NCBI RefSeq assembly: GCF_011764585.1 | Contig: NZ_AP022853.1 | Coordinates: 2,525,501-2,589,500 of the forward strand | Direction: 5' to 3' | Source: Sulfurimicrobium lacus | GTDB taxonomy: Bacteria; Pseudomonadota; Gammaproteobacteria; Burkholderiales; Sulfuricellaceae | DNA: 64,000 nucleotides | In this document: in pieces, positions 26,511 through 34,150 of the stretch | Layout: every line of letters starts with the position of its first letter | Position numbering within the stretch: position 1 is the first letter of the stretch | Position numbers and translations under genes: made by a program | The notes under the pieces: generated by a model | Told to the model about the DNA's origin: nothing | The model's database searches: none | The model's input: the letters and a program-made list of their open reading frames with translations, nothing else

Positions 26511-29306
26511 ATGAGCGACGGCAAGAAATACATTTACGCATTCGAAGAAGGCGATGGCCAGAACAAGATGTTGCTGGGCGGGAAAGGCGCCAACCTCTGC
26601 GAGATGACCCAGATCGGCTTGAACGTCCCGCCAGGTTTTACCATCACCACCGAAGCCTGTCTTGCCTACCTGGAGAAAAACCAGCTCCCGGACGGGCTGA
26701 TGGACGATATAAAGGTCCACATGTTGGCGCTGGAACAGAAAACCGGCAAAGGTTTCGGCAGCGACAAAAATCCCCTGCTGGTTTCGGTGCGCTCGGGTTC
26801 GGCGATGTCCATGCCCGGCATGATGGACACCATCCTCAACCTCGGCCTCAACCCGGCATCCCTGCAAGGCCTGATCAAGCAGACCGCCAACGAACGCTTT
26901 GCCTGGGACGCCTATCGCCGCTTCATCCAGCTGTTCGGCGAAATCGCGCTGAACATCAGCGGAGAACACTTCAAGGAGCGCATGCAGGCGATCAAGCGCA
27001 AACACGGCGCGCAACTGGACGTGGACCTGAGCGCCGCACATCTTCAGGAGCTGGCCAACGACTTCCTCTCCATCGTCGAGCGCCACAGCGGCAAGCCTTT
27101 CCCGCAGGACCCGTACGAACAGCTCGAAATCGCCGTGGGCGCGGTATTCCGCTCATGGATGGGCAAGCGCGCGGTGGATTATCGCAAGCAGTTCAAGATC
27201 ACCAAGGAACTGGCCAACGGCACGGCCGTCAACATCTGCACCATGGTGTTCGGCAACATGGGCAACGACTCTGCCACCGGCGTGGGTTTCACGCGCAACC
27301 CCGGCACCGGCGAGAACGTGATCTACGGCGAATACCTCACCAACGCGCAGGGCGAGGACGTGGTGGCCGGCATTCGCACCCCACGGGCCATTGCAGAAAT
27401 GGAAAAGGAAATGCCGGATATCTACCGCCAGCTGATCGTGCTGCACGACCGCCTGGAATCGCATTACCACGAGGTGCAGGACTTCGAGTTCACCATCGAG
27501 AAGGGCACGCTCTATTGCCTGCAAACCCGCAACGGCAAAATGAACGCCCGCGCCATGGTGCGCTCCTCGGTGGAAATGTTCCATGAGGGCCTGATTTCCA
27601 GGGAGCGCGCGCTGCTGCGCGTCGAACCGGCAGTGCTGGAGCAGTTGCTGGTGCCGCAACTCTCCCCCAGCTTTCACGGCAAGTCGCTGGCACAAGGCCT
27701 GCCCGCCTCGCCCGGCGCAGCTTCCGGCAAGATCGTGTTCGACGCCGACACGGCGGAAATTCGCGGCCGCGCAGGCGAAAAGATCATCCTGGTGCGCGAG
27801 GAAACCAGGCCGGAGGACATCCACGGCTTCTTCCAGGCACAGGGCATACTCACCAGCCGCGGCGGCAAGACTTCACACGCAGCCGTGGTGGCGCGCGGCA
27901 TGGGCAAACCCTGTGTCTCGGGCTGTGAACAGATCGTGATCAACGACCTGTTGCGCAGCGCCATCATCGGCGACACCACGCTGCATGAAGGCGACATCAT
28001 CACCATCGACGGCGGTACCGGCCATGTCTACGCCGGTGAAGTGCCAACCGTGGAAGCGGAATTCTCCGAGGAGATTGCCACCCTGCTGAAGTGGGCGGAC
28101 GACGTGGCGCGCCTGAAAGTCATGGCCAACGCCGATACGCCGGAATCCGCCGCCAAGGCGCGCGAGTTCGGCGCCATGGGGATCGGACTGTGCCGCACCG
28201 AGCGCATGTTCAACGGCACCGACCGGCTGCCCATCGTGCAGGAAATGATCCTGGCGGAAACGCCGGAACAGCGCCAGTCCGCGCTGGACCGCCTGCTGCC
28301 GATCCAGCGTTCCGACTTCAAGGGCATTTTCAAGGCGATGAAGGGCCTGCCGGTGACGATTCGCCTGCTCGATCCGCCGATGCACGAATTCCTGCCCACC
28401 GCCGCGCAACTCGAGCTGGAAATCGCCCATCTGCACCAGCTGAAAGACACCATCGACGGCCTTGAGGAGTTGCCGGACACGCTGAAACTGCTCAATCCCA
28501 AGCTCTACCAGCAATATGCCGACGGCTTGACCAAGCTGATGGGCGGCTTGACCACCTTCAAGGCGTCGCACCTGGAAGATGATGTCATCAGCAAAAAGGA
28601 AAAAATCCTCAAAAAAGTGCGCGCGCTGGCGGAAGTCAACCCCATGCTGGGGCATCGCGGCGTGCGCCTCGGCATCACCTACCCCGAAATCTACTCGATG
28701 CAGATCCAGGCCATCCTCGAAGCGGCTGCCCTGTGCGCGCGGGAAGGCATCGAAATCCACCCTGAAATCATGGTGCCTCAGGTTGCCACGGTTGAGGAAC
28801 TGACGCGCATCCACAGTTACGTGCAGCGCATCCACAAAATCGTCGAACTGACCCACGGCATCAACGTGAGATTCAAATTCGGTTCCATGATGGAAGTGGT
28901 GCGCGCCTGCCTGCGTGCCGGACGCATGGCGGAAACCGCCGAATTCTTCTCGTTCGGCACCAACGACCTGACCCAGGCAACCTTCTCCTTCAGCCGCGAG
29001 GACGCGGAAAACAAATTCCTGCCGGCCTACAACGAAACCGGCATCCTGCAGGACAACCCGTTCGAAGTGCTGGACATCAAGGGCGTCGGGCAACTGATGA
29101 AAATGGCGGTGGACAACGGACGCAAGACGCGCCCGGAACTGAAGGTGGGCATCTGCGGCGAACACGGCGGCCATCCTGGCTCGATCCATTTCTGCCACCA
29201 CATCGGCTTGAGCTATGTCTCCTGTTCCGGTCCCCGCGTACCGATTGCCCGACTGGCCGCGGCGCAGGCCAAACTGCTGGAAGAACAGTACCGCACCCCA
29301 AGCTGA
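26511..29306 (+). CDS. ppdK: Pyruvate, phosphate dikinase
   Basis: A 931-aa enzyme interconverting pyruvate + ATP + Pi and phosphoenolpyruvate + AMP + PPi. The N-terminal ATP-grasp part has LLGGKGANLCEMT and SVRSGSAMSMPGMMDT. The swivelling phospho-histidine domain has SRGGKTSHAAVVARGMGKPC near residue 450. The C-terminal TIM barrel has GIGLCRTERMF, EFFSFGTNDLTQATF and the active cysteine in GICGEHGGHPGS. Length is normal (870-950 aa). It is monocistronic, with an operator-like palindrome in front and a hairpin behind. It allows PPi-dependent glycolysis or gluconeogenesis at the PEP/pyruvate node. Confidence 0.97.
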   Translation: MSDGKKYIYAFEEGDGQNKMLLGGKGANLCEMTQIGLNVPPGFTITTEACLAYLEKNQLPDGLMDDIKVHMLALEQKTGKGFGSDKNPLLVSVRSGSAMSMPGMMDTILNLGLNPASLQGLIKQTANERFAWDAYRRFIQLFGEIALNISGEHFKERMQAIKRKHGAQLDVDLSAAHLQELANDFLSIVERHSGKPFPQDPYEQLEIAVGAVFRSWMGKRAVDYRKQFKITKELANGTAVNICTMVFGNMGNDSATGVGFTRNPGTGENVIYGEYLTNAQGEDVVAGIRTPRAIAEMEKEMPDIYRQLIVLHDRLESHYHEVQDFEFTIEKGTLYCLQTRNGKMNARAMVRSSVEMFHEGLISRERALLRVEPAVLEQLLVPQLSPSFHGKSLAQGLPASPGAASGKIVFDADTAEIRGRAGEKIILVREETRPEDIHGFFQAQGILTSRGGKTSHAAVVARGMGKPCVSGCEQIVINDLLRSAIIGDTTLHEGDIITIDGGTGHVYAGEVPTVEAEFSEEIATLLKWADDVARLKVMANADTPESAAKAREFGAMGIGLCRTERMFNGTDRLPIVQEMILAETPEQRQSALDRLLPIQRSDFKGIFKAMKGLPVTIRLLDPPMHEFLPTAAQLELEIAHLHQLKDTIDGLEELPDTLKLLNPKLYQQYADGLTKLMGGLTTFKASHLEDDVISKKEKILKKVRALAEVNPMLGHRGVRLGITYPEIYSMQIQAILEAAALCAREGIEIHPEIMVPQVATVEELTRIHSYVQRIHKIVELTHGINVRFKFGSMMEVVRACLRAGRMAETAEFFSFGTNDLTQATFSFSREDAENKFLPAYNETGILQDNPFEVLDIKGVGQLMKMAVDNGRKTRPELKVGICGEHGGHPGSIHFCHHIGLSYVSCSGPRVPIARLAAAQAKLLEEQYRTPS

Positions 29307-29318
29307 TTCAGCCAGAAC

Positions 29319-29344
29319 GGTGGGCAAGCTAAGCCTTGCCCACC
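29319..29344. terminator. Perfect 10-bp hairpin between converging ppdK and def
   Basis: GGTGGGCAAG and CTTGCCCACC pair perfectly around a CTAAGC loop. The element fills the gap between the ppdK stop (29306) and the def stop (29345). No T-run follows, but a bidirectional terminator role is likely. The GGTGGGCA/TGCCCACC type of hairpin recurs in many proteobacterial genomes. Confidence 0.65.
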
Positions 29345-29878
29345 CTACTCCTCCACTACCTGCAAGTCCGGGAACAGCACTTCGGTAAAGCCGAACAGCC
29401 GCATGTCGCGGATGCGCATCGGGTAAAGAATGCCCAGCAGGTGGTCGCATTCGTGCTGCACCACGCGGGCATGGAAATCCGAAACCGTGCGGTCGATAGG
29501 CTTGCCCGCGAAATCGAAGCCCCGGTAGCGCAACTGCTTGTAGCGCGGAACCTTGCCGCGCATGCCCGGCAGGGACAGGCAGCCTTCCCAGTCCTCCTCC
29601 ATCGCCTCGCCGATGAATTCCAGTTGCGGATTGATCAGCACGGTGTCGGGAATCTCTTCCGCCTCGGGATAGCGCGGGCTTTTGAAACCGCCGAAAATCA
29701 CCACCTGCAGGCCCACCCCGATCTGCGGCGCGGCCAGCCCGGCACCGTTGAGCGCTGCCATGGTGGCGCGCATATCCGCAATCAGGGCATGCAGTTCGGG
29801 CGCATCGAACGCCTTCACCGGCTGCGCGACCGACAACAGGCGCGAATCGCCCATCCTGAGCACGGGCTTAATCGGCAC
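29345..29878 (-). CDS. def: Peptide deformylase
   Basis: A 177-aa metallo-deformylase that removes the formyl group from new proteins. All three motifs are present: [16 protein letters not shown] and QHECDHLLG with the metal-binding cysteine and two histidines. Its start overlaps the 3' end of the MTI phosphorylase gene by 11 bp. Its partner fmt is not adjacent, so this is probably a second deformylase or one that has moved; which cannot be decided from this window. Confidence 0.94.
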   Translation of the reverse strand: MPIKPVLRMGDSRLLSVAQPVKAFDAPELHALIADMRATMAALNGAGLAAPQIGVGLQVVIFGGFKSPRYPEAEEIPDTVLINPQLEFIGEAMEEDWEGCLSLPGMRGKVPRYKQLRYRGFDFAGKPIDRTVSDFHARVVQHECDHLLGILYPMRIRDMRLFGFTEVLFPDLQVVEE

Positions 29879-30626
29879 GCAGCGCCACCAAGTGTTCGAT
29901 CACGCCGTAAACGCGCTGCATTGCCACCTTCAGCACCGCCTCCACTTCCTCGTAAGGAATGACATCCTTGCTGGAACCGCGCCCGGCGGCATAGTTGGCC
30001 GACACGGTGAGCGCCGCGTAGCACAGGCCGATCTCCCTGGCCAGCGACGCTTCAGGCATACCGGTCATGCCCACCATGGTGGCGCCGTCGCGCTCCAGAC
30101 GGTTGATCTCTGCCGCCGTTTCCAGGCGCGGCCCCTGTACCGCGGCATAAACACCGCTGCCGATGTATTTTTCGCCCGCATCCTGGCAAGCTTTTATGCA
30201 CAACTGGCGCATGTCCTCGCAATAAGGCCAGGTAAAATCGATATGCACGACCGATCTCGAGCCGCACAGCGCCGAACAGTCGTGATAAGTCGTCTTGCGT
30301 CCCCAGGTGTAATCGATGATCTGATCCGGGATGGCAATGGTGCCCGGCGGGAGATCGGCGTGAATGCCGCCCACCGTGGCAATGGAAAGCACGTCTTTCA
30401 CGCCCTGGGAATGCAGCGCCCAGAGATTGGCGCGGTAATTCACTTCATGAGGGGGAATGGTATGGCCATGGCCGTGACGCGCCAGGAATACCACTTCATG
30501 TCCGTTGATCCTGCCAAAGGTCAGGGCGCCTGAAGGGTCGCCAAAAGGCGTTCGCACCACCTTGCGGCGGACGTCCTGGAGATCCGACATCTGCGTCAGA
30601 CCGCTACCACCGATAATTCCGAGCAT
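29868..30626 (-). CDS. S-methyl-5'-thioinosine phosphorylase (MTAP/PNP family)
   Basis: A 252-aa nucleoside phosphorylase. It begins [10 protein letters not shown] and has phosphate-site [29 protein letters not shown], then [10 protein letters not shown] and [13 protein letters not shown] with the purine/ribose-contacting Met. The last motif has Gly where MTA phosphorylases usually carry Asn or Thr (MTNMPE-type), which favours methylthioinosine as substrate, as in the Pseudomonas enzyme PA3004. Products are hypoxanthine and methylthioribose 1-phosphate. Hpt, 2 bp upstream, uses hypoxanthine; MtnA at 37755 uses the sugar phosphate. Methylthioadenosine as substrate is not excluded. Confidence 0.85.
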   Translation of the reverse strand: MLGIIGGSGLTQMSDLQDVRRKVVRTPFGDPSGALTFGRINGHEVVFLARHGHGHTIPPHEVNYRANLWALHSQGVKDVLSIATVGGIHADLPPGTIAIPDQIIDYTWGRKTTYHDCSALCGSRSVVHIDFTWPYCEDMRQLCIKACQDAGEKYIGSGVYAAVQGPRLETAAEINRLERDGATMVGMTGMPEASLAREIGLCYAALTVSANYAAGRGSSKDVIPYEEVEAVLKVAMQRVYGVIEHLVALRAD

Positions 30627-30628
30627 AC

Positions 30629-31177
30629 TTAGTTATCCTTCAAAGCATAAATCGCGGGCAAATTTCGCCACGCACCGTGAACATCCATACCGAAACCGAA
30701 CACATAGCGGTTGGGTACGCGCAAACCGACAAAATCGGCGCTAATCGGCTTCTTGCGTCCGGTTTCTTTCTCGGCAAAAACAACGCTGTAACAGGCCGTT
30801 GCACCCAGTTCCAGCACGCTGGCACGAATTTCTGCCAGCGTGATCCCTTCGTCCAGAATATCGTCCAGCACCAGTACCACCCGCCCTTTGACATTCGCCG
30901 GGGGCGGCACTTTCCACACCATTTGTCCGCCGCGGATGGCATCCCCATAGCGCGACACCTGGACATAATCGAAATCCAGCGGAAACGCCAGCAACGGCAA
31001 CAACTGGCCGGCGAACACCGTCGCACCGCTCATCACGCCCAGCACCAGCGGTTGCTTGTCCGCCAGTTGCGCCGATATCTCCCCGGCCAGTCGCTGCACG
31101 GTGTCGGACACCTCCTGTGCGGAATAGACCAGGTCCGCCGCTTTATATATTTCCCAAGCTTTTTCTGCAGCCAGCAT
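30629..31177 (-). CDS. hpt: Hypoxanthine-guanine phosphoribosyltransferase
   Basis: A 182-aa purine salvage enzyme making IMP or GMP from the base and PRPP. The PRPP loop is VVLVLDDILDEGITL. Also seen are LGVMSGATVFAGQLL and the C-terminal VPNRYVFGFGMDV. A good ribosome site (GGAAGGGAAGG) precedes the ATG. It is first in the hpt-phosphorylase-def operon, with only 2 bp before the phosphorylase gene, so released hypoxanthine would be captured directly. Confidence 0.92.
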   Translation of the reverse strand: MLAAEKAWEIYKAADLVYSAQEVSDTVQRLAGEISAQLADKQPLVLGVMSGATVFAGQLLPLLAFPLDFDYVQVSRYGDAIRGGQMVWKVPPPANVKGRVVLVLDDILDEGITLAEIRASVLELGATACYSVVFAEKETGRKKPISADFVGLRVPNRYVFGFGMDVHGAWRNLPAIYALKDN

Positions 31178-31206
31178 TATTTTACCTTCCCTTCCTGTTT
31201 AAGCTG

Positions 31207-32640
31207 TTAACCCTTGATACACGCTTTCGGCCGCAGGAAGGCAACGCGCTTCGCCAAGCCTGCCTGTTCCGTCGCCGCAGCCACCTCGTCCACATCCTTG
31301 TAGGCTCCCGGCGCTTCCTCCGCCGCCCCACGCATGGATTGGGTGCGGATGAGAATTCCCTTGCTGGCAAGCTCGCGAATCAGCTCCTTGCCCTGCCAGC
31401 GTTTCAGAGCCTGGGTGCGGCTCATGGCGCGTCCGGCACCGTGGCTGGCCGAAGAAAAAGCGCGGTTTTCGCTTTCCAGCGTGCCGGCCAGCACATAGGA
31501 GCCGGTGCCCATGCTGCCGCCGATGATCACCGGCTGGCCGGCCGTCCGATAGCGCGCCGGCAGGGCCGGGTGACCGGGGCCGAAGGCGCGCGTCGCGCCC
31601 TTGCGGTGGACGTAGAGCAGCCGTTCCTTGCCGTCCACCTGATGCTTTTCCAGTTTGCAGGTGTTGTGGGAAACGTCGAACAACGTCTCCAGACTGGCCT
31701 GCGGCAGGATTTTATCGAACACCTCTCGCGTCAGGTGGGCAAGTATCTGGCGGTTGGCCAGCGCCACATTGACCGCGGCGTTCATGGCGCCGATATATTC
31801 CTGACCTTCGGGCGAGTTGATCGGCGCACAGGCCAGTTCGCGGTCGGGCAGATGTATGCCCAGCCGGCCCGCCGCCTTGGCCAGGGAAAGCAGGTAGTCG
31901 GTGCCGATCTGGTGCCCCAGGCCGCGCGAGCCGCAATGGATGGAAATCAGCACCTGCCCCTGATGGAGGCCGAAATCCCGCGCGGCGGCAGCGTCGAAAA
32001 TCTTCTCCACCACCTGCAGTTCCAGGTAATGGTTGCCCGAACCGAGCGTGCCCATCTCGCCGCGCTGGCGCTTCTTGGCGACCTCGGAAACGTAGCCTGG
32101 CACGGCGCCTGTCATGCGGCCATGCTCCTCGACGAATTCCAGCTCGTCCGCGTGGCCGTAGCCATGCTGCACCGCCCATTGCGCGCCGCCAGTCAGCACG
32201 TCGTTCAACTGGGCAGGCGTCAGCTTGAGCTTGCCTTCCTCGCCCACCCCCGCCGGAATGGCGCGAAACAGGGCATCCGCCAGTTTTTCCAGGTGCGGCG
32301 CAATGTGCTGCAGGTCGAGGTTGGTGCGCAGGCAACGAATGCCGCAGGAGATGTCGAAACCCACGCCGCCGGCCGAAATGATGCCACCCTGCTCGGGGTC
32401 GAACGCCGCCACGCCGCCGATCGGGAAACCATAGCCCCAGTGGGCATCGGGCATGGTCATGGCGCTGCCCACCAGGCCCGGCAGGCAGGCCACGTTGGTG
32501 ATCTGTTCCAGCACCTTGTCGTCCATGCTGGCAAGCAGGGATTGGCTGCCATAGAGGATCACCGGGGCGCGCTTCTCCCCGCTGTGCAGCGGCACGCTCC
32601 AGGAACAGGCATCGATTTGTTTCAGGCGGTTCAGATCCAT
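31207..32640 (-). CDS. rtcB: RNA-splicing ligase RtcB
   Basis: A 477-aa GTP-dependent RNA ligase that joins 2',3'-cyclic phosphate (or 3'-phosphate) to 5'-OH ends. Metal-binding motifs are MPDAHWGYGFPIG, SAGGVGFDISCGIR, GTLGSGNHYLE, ISIHCGSRGLGH and the guanylylated histidine region SSASHGAGRAMSR. The C-terminus AYKDVDEVA is typical. It is the third gene of an operon with an HDAC-like protein and archease, and is separated from archease by a heptamer hairpin. Functions in homologues: RNA repair, tRNA splicing, recovery from ribotoxins. Confidence 0.95.
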   Translation of the reverse strand: MDLNRLKQIDACSWSVPLHSGEKRAPVILYGSQSLLASMDDKVLEQITNVACLPGLVGSAMTMPDAHWGYGFPIGGVAAFDPEQGGIISAGGVGFDISCGIRCLRTNLDLQHIAPHLEKLADALFRAIPAGVGEEGKLKLTPAQLNDVLTGGAQWAVQHGYGHADELEFVEEHGRMTGAVPGYVSEVAKKRQRGEMGTLGSGNHYLELQVVEKIFDAAAARDFGLHQGQVLISIHCGSRGLGHQIGTDYLLSLAKAAGRLGIHLPDRELACAPINSPEGQEYIGAMNAAVNVALANRQILAHLTREVFDKILPQASLETLFDVSHNTCKLEKHQVDGKERLLYVHRKGATRAFGPGHPALPARYRTAGQPVIIGGSMGTGSYVLAGTLESENRAFSSASHGAGRAMSRTQALKRWQGKELIRELASKGILIRTQSMRGAAEEAPGAYKDVDEVAAATEQAGLAKRVAFLRPKACIKG

Positions 32641-32648
32641 TATTAGCT

Positions 32649-32711
32649 TTCAGCCATCAGCTGTCAGTGGTCAGCAGTCAACTGATAGCTGACGGCTGAT
32701 GGCTGACAGCT
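32649..32711. repeat. Nine in-phase heptamers forming a hairpin between archease and rtcB
   Basis: Five units of the TCAGC type (TTCAGCC, ATCAGCT, GTCAGTG, GTCAGCA, GTCAACT) are followed without a break by four of the opposite sense (GATAGCT, GACGGCT, GATGGCT, GACAGCT). The outer parts 32651-32667 and 32689-32705 are complementary over 17 bp with one mismatch. The hairpin therefore lies inside the archease-rtcB transcript and could act as an attenuator, an RNase site, or simply be a repeat insertion. Confidence 0.85.
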
Positions 32712-32716
32712 GTTTT

Positions 32717-33124
32717 TCATACATCCACCACGCAGCGCGCTTCCCAATTCCCGTCGACCTGCTCGACACGCAGCATGGTCAGGGTCGCGCCCTTGACCTC
32801 GGTGCCGCGCTCCATGTTCGCGTCCCACGGCGCGCCCCATGCCTCCCCCTGCCATTGTCCAGAGGCGCGAGTCAACTTGAAGCGCCCCAGAACCAGGTCC
32901 CGCTGGCGCGCCTCGGCCAGCAGACGGTTAAGCCAGGTCACTAGCGCCAACTCCGTATCTTCTTCGACAAAGGCAAACGCGAACTGCACCAGCGGCCTGA
33001 CCTGGGCGGCGTCCACCATGATCGCGAACATTCCCTCGGCTGACCCTTCGAACGCTTCTTCCAGCGTGGCGCCGCGACCGATGACGCCGATATCGGCATC
33101 GTGCTCGAAATAATCGAAGCTCAC
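32717..33124 (-). CDS. Archease, RtcB activator
   Basis: A 135-aa archease. It opens YFEHDADIGVIGRG (the conserved His/Asp start), has GTEVKGATLTML in the middle and ends RCVVDV, as the family does. Archease speeds guanylylation and turnover of RtcB, whose gene follows 76 bp downstream. Its start overlaps the deacetylase stop by 4 bp (ATGA), so all three genes should be expressed together. Confidence 0.93.
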   Translation of the reverse strand: MSFDYFEHDADIGVIGRGATLEEAFEGSAEGMFAIMVDAAQVRPLVQFAFAFVEEDTELALVTWLNRLLAEARQRDLVLGRFKLTRASGQWQGEAWGAPWDANMERGTEVKGATLTMLRVEQVDGNWEARCVVDV

Positions 33125-34044
33125 AGTCCGCTCAACACCTTGATATGCGCTGTTGCGCTGCGCCCGAGGGCATGCAGGGCGTACCCGCCTTCCAGCACCG
33201 ACACGATGCGTCTTGCAGCATGGCGCGCGGCGATATCCTTGAGTTTCTCGGTCACCCAGATGTAATCGGCCTCCTTCAACCCGAATCCGCCCATGTCGTC
33301 TTCGCGGTGCGCGTCGAACCCAGCCGAAACCAGCAGCAACTCAGGCTGAAAGCATTCCAGGGCGGGAAACCAGTGCTCCGTCACTGCTGCACGGAAGCCC
33401 TCGCCCACAGTCCCGGCTGGAAGCGGGACATTGATGATGTGCTCGTTGCCGCTATGCGCCCCCGAGTAAGGGTAATAGGGATGGCGGAAAGTCGAGCACA
33501 ACATCACGCGCGGGTCATCGTGAAAGATGTCCTCCGTCCCGTTGCCATGGTGCACGTCGAAATCGGCGATGGCCACGCGTTGCAGGCCATGTTGTTCAAG
33601 CGCGTGCGCCGCGGCGACCGCGACGTTGTTGAAAATGCAGAAACCGCCCGAGCTGCTGCGCCCGGCATGATGGCCCGGCGGGCGAATATTGCAGAAGGCA
33701 TTCTCCGCCCGGCCGGAGAATATCAGGTCCACCGCGTGCACCGCCGCGCCGGCAGCATGCAGTGCTGCTTCGAGGCTATGTTGATTCATCGCCGTATCGC
33801 CGTCGAGGTGAACCAGCCCGGCGCTCGGCGCCTGAGCGAAAATCTCGCGGATGTAACCGGGCGTGTGCACGCGCGCCAATTGCGCCTCGCTGACACGCGG
33901 TGCATTATGGTGATCGAGAAACGGCAACAACCCGGAGGCGATCAGTTGATCTTCGATCGCTTCGATGCGCCGGGGGCTTTCCGGATGATCGGCACCCATG
34001 TCGTGCTTGAGACAGGCGGGATGGGTGATGTAAGCAGTATGCAT
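33121..34044 (-). CDS. Histone deacetylase-family (AcuC-like) protein deacetylase
   Basis: A 307-aa class II-type HDAC-fold enzyme. Zinc and catalytic motifs are complete: CNIRPPGHHAGR, IADFDVHHGNGTEDIF, HPYYPYSG, LLVSAGFDAHREDDMGG and SVLEGGY. In bacteria such proteins remove acetyl groups from proteins (AcuC) or polyamines/acetoins. It is divergent from a Pat-like acetyltransferase/acyl-CoA synthetase across a 106-bp gap with a perfect palindrome, which argues for protein deacetylation. It leads the archease-rtcB operon, so deacetylation and RNA ligation share a transcript. The substrate is not proven. Confidence 0.9.
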   Translation of the reverse strand: MHTAYITHPACLKHDMGADHPESPRRIEAIEDQLIASGLLPFLDHHNAPRVSEAQLARVHTPGYIREIFAQAPSAGLVHLDGDTAMNQHSLEAALHAAGAAVHAVDLIFSGRAENAFCNIRPPGHHAGRSSSGGFCIFNNVAVAAAHALEQHGLQRVAIADFDVHHGNGTEDIFHDDPRVMLCSTFRHPYYPYSGAHSGNEHIINVPLPAGTVGEGFRAAVTEHWFPALECFQPELLLVSAGFDAHREDDMGGFGLKEADYIWVTEKLKDIAARHAARRIVSVLEGGYALHALGRSATAHIKVLSGL

Positions 34045-34059
34045 TGGGGTTTTTCTGCC

Positions 34060-34075
34060 AGTCTTATATAAGACT
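34060..34075. promoter_or_regulatory. Perfect 16-bp palindrome in the deacetylase/Pat divergent region
   Basis: AGTCTTATATAAGACT is self-complementary over all 16 bases and lies 15 bp before the deacetylase ATG and 75 bp before the Pat-like ATG. It matches the site before ppdK (26476-26491) at 15 of 16 positions. It is likely the operator of one regulator for three genes. Short palindromes of this TCTTATATAAGA kind are typical of GntR-family sites; that assignment is an inference. Confidence 0.75.
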
Positions 34076-34150
34076 TGATGTCATATTTTGTGGCACAATG
34101 GTCACAAACTTTTCCTATAATAACCTTTCTCTCATTTGGATCGCAAAATC

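Noticed and set aside
27873-29450. Minus-strand 525-aa open frame
   Set aside because: Antisense to ppdK and running into def; composition of a GC-bias shadow.
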